The translations under genes and the position numbers were made by a program. A stretch of 64,000 bases of DNA from Weissella fangxianensis (GTDB lineage Bacteria > Bacillota > Bacilli > Lactobacillales > Lactobacillaceae): contig NZ_JAMXDB010000003.1 in assembly GCF_024718545.1 (NCBI RefSeq), forward strand, positions 1 through 64,000. The letters are read 5' to 3'. The notes beneath the pieces were generated by a model. That model ran no database searches. It saw only the letters and a list, made by a program, of their open reading frames with translations, and was not told where the DNA came from. Shown one piece after another: positions 34,915 through 42,501 of the stretch (position 1 is the first letter of the stretch; the number at the start of each line of letters is the position of its first letter).

Positions 34915-36366
34915 ATGTTGGAGCGTTTCTTTAAGCTATCGGAAAACCATACAACAGTACGGACCGAGGTCATTGCGGGTATCACCACCTTTGTGGCCAT
35001 GGCTTATATCATCTTTTTAAACCCCTCAGTCCTTTCGTTGACGGGGATGCCAAGCCAAGGTGTTTTCTTGGCAACGATTTTAACGGCAGTTACCGGTACG
35101 TTAATTACGGGTTTATTTGCTAACTTACCATATGCACTTGCTCCGTCAATTGGTATGCAAGCAATGTTTACATATACTATTGTGTTTGGGTTAGGATATA
35201 CTTGGCAACAAGCGCTAGGAATGGTGTTTTTGGTCGGCTTAGTCGATGTTATTATTACCTTGACTAAGGTTCGTTCACTGATTGTGAAATCAATACCAGC
35301 GCAGTTAAAACATGCAATTGCTGCTGGTATTGGTTTGTTTATTGCTTATATTGGTTTAAAGAACGCTGGTTTTATCAACTATTTGGTGAATGCAGAAAAT
35401 ATTATTTCTTTGAATAATACACCATTTAATGGTGGTGGTGCTAAGACAATTGAAACACTCACGAGTAATGGTGGGACAACCCCTGAGATTGCTACTTTTA
35501 CTGATCCATCTGTCATCTTAGCGTTGATTGGATTGATTATTTTGGTATTACTAGTTGTTTCGAAAGTACCAGGAGCATTTCTAATCTCTGTATTTGCAAC
35601 TACTTTGATTGGTATTCCAATGGGGGTTACTAATACACATATCGGTGGTCTGTCATCATTTACTTCAACATTTCATGATTTTGGTTCAATTTTCGGGCAA
35701 GCGTTGGGTTCAGATGGGTTATGGTCAATGTTTACATCACCCAAAAATATTTTAGTGGTTATTTTGACAGTCTTTTCAATGGGGCTTTCAGGGTTATTTG
35801 ATGCGATTGGAACCTTTATTGGAACTGGTATCACCAGTGGTATTTTTTCAAAGGAAGACCAACAAGAATTCTATGAAAATAAAGGATTCAAGTCTAAGAT
35901 GGATCGTGGTTTAGTTGCCGATACTTTTGCGACTATGTTTGCCGGAATTTTTGGAACTTCAAATACAACCACATTTATTGAAGCTTCAGCCGGCATTAAG
36001 GCCGGTGGACGTACAGGACTAACCTCTGTCGTGATTGCAATTGGTTTCTTATTGTCAATCATTGCGGCGCCATTGGTTAATGTGATTCCAAGTGCTGCAA
36101 CGGCTCCTATTTTAGTGGTTGTTGGTATTACAATGATGAATGAATTTAAGGCAATTGATTGGGAGGATGTGGAAGTTGCCATACCGGCCTTCTTTACCTC
36201 AGCATTCATGGCTTTGTCATACTCGATTTCATATGGAATTGCTGCTGGATTTATTTTCTATGTTTTGATTAAGAGTGTAAAGCGTAAGTTTAGTGAAATT
36301 AGTGTTATTTTGTGGATTGTGTCATTATTGTTCGTTTTGAATTTTGTTGTAATGGCCATTGATTAA
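34915..36366 (+). CDS. NCS2-family purine permease (AzgA/PbuG type)
   Basis: This 483-residue, 12-14 helix transporter belongs to the AzgA branch of the nucleobase-cation symporter-2 superfamily, as shown by TEVIAGITTFVAMAYIIFLNPSVL, YALAPSIGMQAMFTYTIV and TTFIEASAGIKAGGRTGLTSV. AzgA/PbuG/PbuO proteins import adenine, guanine or hypoxanthine. The substrate is not decidable here; the upstream leader hints at purine control. The ATG follows AGGGAGAAG. Confidence 0.92.
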   Translation: MLERFFKLSENHTTVRTEVIAGITTFVAMAYIIFLNPSVLSLTGMPSQGVFLATILTAVTGTLITGLFANLPYALAPSIGMQAMFTYTIVFGLGYTWQQALGMVFLVGLVDVIITLTKVRSLIVKSIPAQLKHAIAAGIGLFIAYIGLKNAGFINYLVNAENIISLNNTPFNGGGAKTIETLTSNGGTTPEIATFTDPSVILALIGLIILVLLVVSKVPGAFLISVFATTLIGIPMGVTNTHIGGLSSFTSTFHDFGSIFGQALGSDGLWSMFTSPKNILVVILTVFSMGLSGLFDAIGTFIGTGITSGIFSKEDQQEFYENKGFKSKMDRGLVADTFATMFAGIFGTSNTTTFIEASAGIKAGGRTGLTSVVIAIGFLLSIIAAPLVNVIPSAATAPILVVVGITMMNEFKAIDWEDVEVAIPAFFTSAFMALSYSISYGIAAGFIFYVLIKSVKRKFSEISVILWIVSLLFVLNFVVMAID

Positions 36367-36393
36367 TTTAAAATAGAGTATGTTAAGCGTCAG

Positions 36394-36430
36394 GAAGTTG
36401 GAACATTTAGTTGTTCCAACTTCTTTTTTA
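36394..36430 (+). terminator. Intrinsic terminator after the purine permease
   Basis: GAAGTTGGAACA (36394-36405) pairs with TGTTCCAACTTC (36412-36423), then a T-run. It separates the permease from the comG operon. Confidence 0.88.
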
Positions 36431-36490
36431 TTAAAATTGGACAATTCAAAAAGAACAACGTCTTTGTTGATGTTAGGAGGTGAACGTCAA

Positions 36491-37414
36491 ATGAAAAAAA
36501 CATTTTATAATCTCATGGTTGCTGCTGCAGAACGTCATGCGAGTGATATTTATATTTGGCCAGATTCAGATGGATTTCAAGTTATCTATTATTCGGCTAT
36601 TGGTATTGAAAAAGTACATCATTTTAATACTACAATCGGTGAGGCGCTTATTCGTCATATCAAATTTTCAGCTCATATGGATATTAGCGAAGTTCGTCGG
36701 CCGCAACTTGGACGTTGGCACTATTTGATAGACCAACACTCACTGCACTTGCGAGTTTCAAGTGTCGCAGATTTTTTAAATCGTGAATCAATTGTTATTC
36801 GCTTAATTTATGATATGCAAGATAATATTTTAGATTGGCAACCCAAGAATCAATTAGATGAATTAGCTGATCTTCTAAAATTAAAACAAGGATTGATTTT
36901 ACTGGCAGGGCAGATGGGCTCTGGCAAGACAACGACGCTTTATCATGTTGCAACTAATCATTTAAACAATCAAATGGTATTAACAATTGAGGACCCTGTT
37001 GAATTAGTTGCACCAGAATTTTTACAATTACAGGTGAATAATGCTGCGCATATGGGATACGAACAGTTACTTAAGTTAGCATTACGTCACCATCCCGATA
37101 TTATGATTATTGGTGAAATTCGAGATGCCGAGACTGCTCATATCGTTGTTCAAGCAGCGCTGAGTGGGCACTTGATTTTGAGTACTGTGCACGCCATGTC
37201 AATCAAAGGTATTTGGTACCGATTGCGGGCATTTGGTGTGCCAATAGATTTATTGAATCAGGTAGTGGTTGGCTTAGGTTATCAGAAAATGATGACTCAC
37301 GACAATCAGGCATATGTACATTTAAAAATGGCTAGTGGCGAACAGTTAAACAAATTATTGGTGGATTTAAAAAATGCAGAAACACACGCAATGGCGTCGC
37401 AAGCTTCAAGTTGA
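36491..37414 (+). CDS. comGA: Competence pseudopilus assembly ATPase ComGA
   Basis: This 307-residue PilB/GspE-family ATPase powers assembly of the competence pseudopilus for DNA uptake. Walker A GQMGSGKT is at residues 140-147, the Asp-box/Walker B region HPDIMIIGEIRDAETA follows, and the His-box is in LILSTVHA. It lacks the long N-terminal domain of PilB, as is normal for ComGA. The start at 36491 follows TTAGGAGGTGA; longer in-frame starts lie within the preceding terminator. First gene of the comG operon, overlapping comGB by 41 bp. Confidence 0.94.
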   Translation: MKKTFYNLMVAAAERHASDIYIWPDSDGFQVIYYSAIGIEKVHHFNTTIGEALIRHIKFSAHMDISEVRRPQLGRWHYLIDQHSLHLRVSSVADFLNRESIVIRLIYDMQDNILDWQPKNQLDELADLLKLKQGLILLAGQMGSGKTTTLYHVATNHLNNQMVLTIEDPVELVAPEFLQLQVNNAAHMGYEQLLKLALRHHPDIMIIGEIRDAETAHIVVQAALSGHLILSTVHAMSIKGIWYRLRAFGVPIDLLNQVVVGLGYQKMMTHDNQAYVHLKMASGEQLNKLLVDLKNAETHAMASQASS

Positions 37415-38378
37415 GTTTTTTGAAAACTTATGTCACTTATCAAAGTTTGGTTTTGATTTAGAGAATGCATTGAAAATGTTACAGATGTTACTTAAATTGC
37501 CGGTAAAAGATACGGCAAACATTATTGCTGGCTTAACGGCTGGCAAAACTTTTGCGGCAGTCATGACACCGTATGTCAGGAGTGAAATTGTACAACAGCT
37601 TGACTTTGCAATCATCCATGGCCGATTGACACCATTGCTCCAAGAATTAGGTGCTCGCGAGCGCATAAAATTAGCACAATTTAATAAACTACGACAAATA
37701 TTGATATACCCAATGGTCTTGATGTTTTTTTTATTTACATTAATTGTTGGCTATTTGACTATTTTACTGCCTGAATTTAGGCAAGCAGGAATGAATTTAT
37801 CAACTTTAAATTTACGCTTAAATACTTGTTGGATTATAACAGGCTGTGCACTACCTATAATTAGTTGTTCACTTAGTTTTTGGTGGTTTACGAAGCAACA
37901 GTGGGGGATGCGAATGAAAGTGCTGATGAGGTGTCCCATTTTAGGTTCGTTATTAAGGCTTAGTATTGAATACTATATTTCATTACAATTAGGTCTCTTA
38001 ATATCGAGTGGGGTGCAGCTGACGACTATCGTGGAGCGAATTCGCCGAAACTCACAAAATGAACTGCTTTCTTATATTGGTGATAAGGCTTGGCAGGCAT
38101 TAAGTAATGGAGAAGATATTCGTGATTTTGTGCTATCTGTCGATTTACTACCAAAGGAATGTGCATTATTGTTCAATCTTGGTCACACACAACAACAAAT
38201 TGGTGAAAATTTCCAAATATTAGCGACTCGTAAATTTGAGTTATTAGATGAGCGCATCAAAAAGTATTTAACGCTAATTCAACCAATCTGTTTTGCTATT
38301 ATCGGTCTGATTGTCATTGGGTTATATTACTTAACGTTGGTACCAATGTATAAAAATATGGGAGGAATCGTGTCATGA
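37374..38378 (+). CDS. comGB: Competence pseudopilus membrane platform protein ComGB
   Basis: This 334-residue type II secretion F-family protein (GspF/PilC) has two related halves and three hydrophobic helices (about residues 115-140, 160-180 and 300-325). It is the inner-membrane platform for pseudopilin polymerisation. The start is uncertain: ATG at 37374 and ATG at 37389 are both in frame and both lie inside comGA. It overlaps comGC by 4 bp. Confidence 0.9.
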   Translation: MQKHTQWRRKLQVEFFENLCHLSKFGFDLENALKMLQMLLKLPVKDTANIIAGLTAGKTFAAVMTPYVRSEIVQQLDFAIIHGRLTPLLQELGARERIKLAQFNKLRQILIYPMVLMFFLFTLIVGYLTILLPEFRQAGMNLSTLNLRLNTCWIITGCALPIISCSLSFWWFTKQQWGMRMKVLMRCPILGSLLRLSIEYYISLQLGLLISSGVQLTTIVERIRRNSQNELLSYIGDKAWQALSNGEDIRDFVLSVDLLPKECALLFNLGHTQQQIGENFQILATRKFELLDERIKKYLTLIQPICFAIIGLIVIGLYYLTLVPMYKNMGGIVS

Positions 38379-38701
38379 AAAAGAAGCAAGTTTCACGTCG
38401 CCGAGGTTTTACTTTAATTGAAGTTGTGACAACGTTGTTCATTATTGGCCTGTTAGTTGTATTGATTTATCCCAATGTTGCTAGTATTCGTAAAGCGGCT
38501 GAAGATCGCCAACGAACAGCATTGATGCATACTTTGCAAAGCCAAATCAATATGTACCATATTGCACATGAAGATGGTAACGGCCAAGCGATTACGCTAG
38601 CTAATTTAATGAATTCAGGTTATTTAACCAGTGCGCAAGTACAGCAAATGACGAAAGCGCATTTTGAAATTAAGGGTGATAAGGTAGTTCAAGGCAAGTG
38701 A
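38375..38701 (+). CDS. comGC: Major competence pseudopilin ComGC
   Basis: This 108-residue prepilin has a basic leader (KKKQVSRRRG), the ComC/PilD cleavage and methylation site G-FTLIE with Glu at +5, then a hydrophobic helix (about 18-38) and a short globular region. It is the main subunit of the pseudopilus that pulls in DNA. ATGA overlap with comGB suggests coupled translation. Confidence 0.94.
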   Translation: MKKKQVSRRRGFTLIEVVTTLFIIGLLVVLIYPNVASIRKAAEDRQRTALMHTLQSQINMYHIAHEDGNGQAITLANLMNSGYLTSAQVQQMTKAHFEIKGDKVVQGK

Positions 38702-38702
38702 T

Positions 38703-39094
38703 ATGAACCGAAAAGGCATCATGTTGTGTGAGACAATAATTGTATTAGCTATTTGTGTCGTGCTTACTATACCAGTAATATTACCGAGTATGAACATGCT
38801 CGAAATTGGCAAAATGTAAAGCAGGAATTTGCCCAGAAGTATATCAAAGAACAACAAAAAGTTGTTTTAGGAAGAGCGCTTGATTTTAATATCTATGGGG
38901 ATGGCGATACGCTTTGTATAGGTGATGAAGAAATTAAATTACCTCAGGGGTGGTGTACTAGTAATTATGTGCACATTAATTGGCGACCAACTACTGTGAC
39001 TGCTGGAACGATTCGTTTCTACAATCGTATGACTAATGAACGTGTTGCATTAATTTTTCAATTAGGAGGTGGCGCATATCGGTTCACAACGTAA
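38703..39094 (+). pseudogene. comGD: comGD, disrupted by a frameshift
   Basis: The minor pseudopilin gene is split over two frames. From ATG 38703 the frame encodes 38 residues with a prepilin signature (RKG-IMLCE, Glu at +5) and a hydrophobic helix, then stops at 38817-38819. The rest of a ComGD-like protein, from about EYEHARNWQNVKQEF to the stop at 39092-39094, is open in the -1 (+2) frame. Joined, they give about 130 residues, the usual ComGD size. No canonical slippery heptamer is visible in the overlap (38760-38819), so a natural mutation or a sequence error is more likely than programmed shifting. Operon order (C, D, E, F, G) supports the identity. Confidence 0.8.
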
Positions 39095-39278
39095 GGGGTT
39101 TATTTTATTGGAGGCCTTAGTGGGTATGGTGGTTGTTTTGGGGACGTTGTTGATCGGTTGGCAATCGATTGAATCTGTTAGTCAACGCAATCGGGCCGAT
39201 GAACATGCCATCAATGTTATAAAGGAAAAATATTATAAGGAACGCAAAGCATGGTTAACAGGAACGGATTTACGTTAA
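39069..39278 (+). CDS. comGE: Competence minor pseudopilin ComGE
   Basis: This short prepilin (up to 69 aa) has the cleavage region RKG-FILLE with Glu at +5 and a hydrophobic helix LVGMVVVLGTLLIGW. The start is unclear: a GTG at 39069 overlaps the ribosome site AGGAGG itself (39064-39069), while the codon at correct spacing is ATC at 39078. The gene overlaps the comGD remnant and runs into comGF by 28 bp. Confidence 0.75.
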   Translation: MAHIGSQRKGFILLEALVGMVVVLGTLLIGWQSIESVSQRNRADEHAINVIKEKYYKERKAWLTGTDLR

Positions 39279-39688
39279 TTGAGTGTATGGTGGCGCTGAT
39301 GATTTTTAGTGGTCTATTGTTGACCTTCGCTATCGCAACACAAGGCTTCAATCTCGTTAATCAGCAACATAATTATGAAATTCAAAAGGTACAGGTTACC
39401 CGTTTAATTGATCGTTTAGAAAATGATGCTTGGAATTATCAAATTATTAAGGGCACTGAACAAGTTTTAACTATCAAAAATTTGAAAACAGATAAGACGT
39501 ATCATCTTGGACTATGGGGGCACTGTTTGTGCCTGTATCGTCAAGACGGCAAATTTTTATCTTATATGTTGCAAGTGAAAAAAGTGAATTTTAAACAGTT
39601 GAAACCGCACCTATATGACATGACCTTGCAGTTTACAAATGGAGCAATTTTCAAGGAAGAAATATATATTAATGGTCAGAAAACGTAA
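39251..39688 (+). CDS. comGF: Competence minor pseudopilin ComGF
   Basis: This 145-residue protein has the prepilin signature NRNG-FTLIECMVALMI and a C-terminal beta-rich region with a Cys pair (GHCLCLY). ComGF is a minor component of the pseudopilus. The ATG follows AAGGAAC. It overlaps comGE at its start and comGG at its end by 17 bp. Confidence 0.88.
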   Translation: MVNRNGFTLIECMVALMIFSGLLLTFAIATQGFNLVNQQHNYEIQKVQVTRLIDRLENDAWNYQIIKGTEQVLTIKNLKTDKTYHLGLWGHCLCLYRQDGKFLSYMLQVKKVNFKQLKPHLYDMTLQFTNGAIFKEEIYINGQKT

Positions 39689-39968
39689 GGCAATCATTTT
39701 AGTCCAAACAGTTACTTTAAGTTGTTGCCTATTAATGGGGTTAACGGTTTGGTTAGGAAAACAAATAACACAACAACAGGTCAGAAAACAAGAGTATCAG
39801 TATTGGTTAGGTCGTTATCAAGCGGTACACTATATACGAAATTGCAAGGACATTAAAGTTGATAAACGATTATTTGTTTTACCACGTGTCATTGGCGTTG
39901 CCAGGGGACATTACATTGTAAAAGTTACAGAGTTACAAACAGTCAGGGTACCACAAATAAATAAATGA
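39672..39968 (+). CDS. comGG: Competence minor pseudopilin ComGG
   Basis: This 98-residue protein has a basic N-terminus (VRKRKAI) and one hydrophobic helix, but lacks the FTLIE cleavage motif, as ComGG proteins often do. Assignment rests on its position as last gene of the comG operon. The start at 39672 follows AAGGAAGAA; a longer in-frame start at 39639 lies deep inside comGF. Confidence 0.7.
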   Translation: MVRKRKAIILVQTVTLSCCLLMGLTVWLGKQITQQQVRKQEYQYWLGRYQAVHYIRNCKDIKVDKRLFVLPRVIGVARGHYIVKVTELQTVRVPQINK

Positions 39969-39976
39969 TATAGCGC

Positions 39977-40005
39977 TTGTCAGTTATCAAGAAACTAGCT
40001 AAACT
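39977..40005 (+). promoter_or_regulatory. Candidate promoter for the ytxK-like gene
   Basis: TTGTCA (39977-39982), a 17-bp spacer and TAAACT (40000-40005) lie about 30 bp before the start of the methyltransferase gene. Confidence 0.45.
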
Positions 40006-40035
40006 AGTCTCTAGAATGAAAGATGAGGTAACGAC

Positions 40036-41043
40036 ATGTACGAATCAATTGAAAGCAGTGTTAAAAATCTACAATCAGCGCAACAGAAACTAGTAGATTT
40101 TCTGGATATTGCATCGATAGAAGCTTTAATTATTTTATTTGAAGTGATGTTAGGACAAACTGATGAGGATTGGGAGTCATTATCTGATGAACAAAGGCAA
40201 GCTGTTCAGTCAGATGTTCAAGCAGCAAAATTTTTTGACTTACAAGCAGCTAATCGACGCCAAGTGTTGCAATTTTTGCTAGTCGGTACGATTCATCAGG
40301 ATGGTTTACAAGCTAACTACCAAGTAACGCCTGACGCAATAGGCATGTGGATTGCCTTTATTGCTGATACTTTTACTGAGGGAAAAAAGGCTGTGCAACT
40401 TAAAGATATAACCCTAGGTACCGGAAACTTATTGGCAACAACGAGTCAAGTATTACAATCTGCAGGGAAAGCGGTCCACATTCAAGGATTTGAAAATGAT
40501 GATACGATGTTGACAGTTGCCAGTGGCGTTGCAGCACTACTAGATGAATCATGGCAAATCTCGTTGGTTGATACTGTCGCAACATCAATGATCGATGATG
40601 CTGACGTCGTTATTGGTGACTTACCTATTGGTTATTATCCGAAAAATACGGCGGATAATTTCGCAACAAAAGTTGAGGAAGGCTTAACATTTGTACATCA
40701 CCTATTAATAGAGCAAAGCATTGCTGCATTAAAGCCAGGTGGTTTGGCAATTTTAACCGTCCCAGCAAACTTATTTGAGAGTGATCAAAGTAAAAAATTG
40801 TTAAGTTATATACAAACTGATGGGGTATACTTTCAGTCGCTCATTCAATTACCGGATAAATTATTCAAAGATCCTAAATTAGGAAAAGTAATCTTGGTAT
40901 TACAACGTTCTGGAGACAATGCTAGGCAAGCAAAACCTGTCATGTTAGCCAAGGCACCAGAATTAAATGACGGACCTGAAAACAAAAAGTTTGTGACAGA
41001 ATTGACAGCTTGGATGAAGGCAAATCATTTATATACTAAGTGA
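40036..41043 (+). CDS. YtxK-family SAM-dependent methyltransferase
   Basis: This 335-residue protein resembles the N6-adenine methyltransferase fold: a helical N-terminal region, a SAM motif around KDITLGTGNLLAT (about 122-134) and the catalytic-loop position occupied by VIGDLPIGYYP instead of NPPY, the form seen in YtxK. The gene between comG and ackA is a conserved LAB arrangement, but the function is unknown. DNA methylation activity is doubtful because the NPPY motif is changed and no restriction partner is adjacent. Confidence 0.85.
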   Translation: MYESIESSVKNLQSAQQKLVDFLDIASIEALIILFEVMLGQTDEDWESLSDEQRQAVQSDVQAAKFFDLQAANRRQVLQFLLVGTIHQDGLQANYQVTPDAIGMWIAFIADTFTEGKKAVQLKDITLGTGNLLATTSQVLQSAGKAVHIQGFENDDTMLTVASGVAALLDESWQISLVDTVATSMIDDADVVIGDLPIGYYPKNTADNFATKVEEGLTFVHHLLIEQSIAALKPGGLAILTVPANLFESDQSKKLLSYIQTDGVYFQSLIQLPDKLFKDPKLGKVILVLQRSGDNARQAKPVMLAKAPELNDGPENKKFVTELTAWMKANHLYTK

Positions 41044-41148
41044 TTGCGCCATTTTGTTAGTGGCTTTAGTTACACGAAAGTTGTTTATTTGTGATATACT
41101 ATTCTGAGTTAATAATGAATTCCGTATGGAAAGAGGAGATAAGTGTAT

Positions 41149-42339
41149 ATGGCTAAGACAATGGCGATTAATGCTGGATCATCATCATTAAAGTTTCAAT
41201 TATTTGAAATGCCAGCAGAAACAGTAATTGCAAAGGGACAAGTAGAACGTATCGGTATGAGCGATGCAATTTTTACTTTGAAATTTAATGGGGAGAAAAC
41301 TGAGCTTGTGCAAGAAATTGCTGATCATGAAGCAGCAATCAACTTGTTGCTTGAGCAATTAAAAGCACATGAAGTTATCGCAGACCTTACAGAAATTACT
41401 GGTGTGGGTCACCGTATTGTTGCTGGTGGTGAGTGGTTCAACAAGTCAGTTATTGTTGACGATGAAGCTCTTGACAAGATTGAACGTTTAGCTGCATATG
41501 CACCATTGCATAATGCATCAGAAGCATTGGGAATTCGAGTATTCCAAAAGTTGCTACCAAATGCTACTTCAGTTGCTGTATTTGATACGGCATTCCACCA
41601 ATCAATGCCTAAGAAGAATTACCTATATGCTTTGCCATATGAATACTACACAAAGTATGGTGCACGTAAGTATGGTGCACACGGAACATCACACTTGTAT
41701 GTTGCACAACGTACCGCAGCAATGCTTGGTAAGAAATTAGAAGATATGAAGTTGATCACTTTGCACTTAGGTGCTGGGGCATCAATTACTGCTATCAAGG
41801 ATGGTAAGTCATATGATACGTCAATGGGATTCTCACCATTGGCTGGTGTCATGATGGCTACTCGTACAGGGGATGTTGATCCTTCTCTTGTTTACTACAT
41901 CCAAAATCGTGAAGGTTTGTCAAACGATGAGATGCTTGACGTTTTGAATAAAAAGTCAGGATTATTAGGAGTATCAACGATTTCTTCTGATATGCGTGAC
42001 TTGGAAGCTGTTTCAGATACTAATGACCATGCAGCACTTGCATTGGAAATCTTTATCGATCGTGTGGTTCGTTATATTGGTCAATACTATGTTGAACTTG
42101 GTGGTGTTGATGCATTAACATTTACTGCTGGTATCGGTGAAAACGATGCAGCTGTACGTGAAGAAATCATTAAGCGTTTGGGATTCATGGGCATTAAAAT
42201 CAATGCAGAAAAGAACGCATCACGAGATGATGAAGTTATTTTGTCAACAAACGATTCAACTGCAGCAGTTTTGAAGGTTGCTACTGACGAAGAGGTTATG
42301 ATTGCACGCGATGTTCAAGCATTGCAAGCTAAGCAATAA
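41149..42339 (+). CDS. ackA: Acetate kinase
   Basis: This enzyme (396 aa) interconverts acetyl phosphate and acetate, generating ATP in heterolactic fermentation via the phosphoketolase route. It begins with the phosphate-binding AINAGSSSLKFQLF and contains AVFDTAFHQSMP, HLGAGASITAI and TFTAGIGEND, all ASKHA acetate kinase signatures. AGAGGAG precedes both a GTG at 41143 and the ATG at 41149; the ATG gives the conserved N-terminus. An extended -10 (TGATATACT at 41092-41100) is a possible promoter. Confidence 0.96.
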   Translation: MAKTMAINAGSSSLKFQLFEMPAETVIAKGQVERIGMSDAIFTLKFNGEKTELVQEIADHEAAINLLLEQLKAHEVIADLTEITGVGHRIVAGGEWFNKSVIVDDEALDKIERLAAYAPLHNASEALGIRVFQKLLPNATSVAVFDTAFHQSMPKKNYLYALPYEYYTKYGARKYGAHGTSHLYVAQRTAAMLGKKLEDMKLITLHLGAGASITAIKDGKSYDTSMGFSPLAGVMMATRTGDVDPSLVYYIQNREGLSNDEMLDVLNKKSGLLGVSTISSDMRDLEAVSDTNDHAALALEIFIDRVVRYIGQYYVELGGVDALTFTAGIGENDAAVREEIIKRLGFMGIKINAEKNASRDDEVILSTNDSTAAVLKVATDEEVMIARDVQALQAKQ

Positions 42340-42367
42340 CAAATAATTTCAATATAAATAATATATG

Positions 42368-42400
42368 AAAGCTGGAACTATTGTGGTTCTGGCTTTTTAT
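42368..42400 (+). terminator. Intrinsic terminator after ackA
   Basis: AAAGCTGGAAC (42368-42378) pairs with GTTCTGGCTTT (42386-42396), with two G-U pairs, and is followed by TT. Confidence 0.78.
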
Positions 42401-42501
42401 TTGGTAATTAGTTAAACCACCATTAGGTCGATTGCATGAATTCTGGTAAAATGAATTAAGTGACTAATTACTTTGACGAAAGATTAGGAAGGAGAAAGTT
42501 T

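Noticed and set aside
38760-38819. Programmed -1 frameshift in comGD
   Set aside because: No X-XXY-YYZ slippery heptamer or downstream pseudoknot is visible in the overlap; the best candidate, GGCAAAATG, would re-pair poorly. Mutation or sequence error is simpler.
40036-41043. Restriction-modification methylase
   Set aside because: The catalytic loop is GDLPIGYYP rather than NPPY, no restriction or specificity subunit is nearby, and the position between comG and ackA identifies the YtxK family.
41041-41100. cre site upstream of ackA
   Set aside because: The best match, TGATTGCGCCATTT, has at least four mismatches to the consensus, too many to support.
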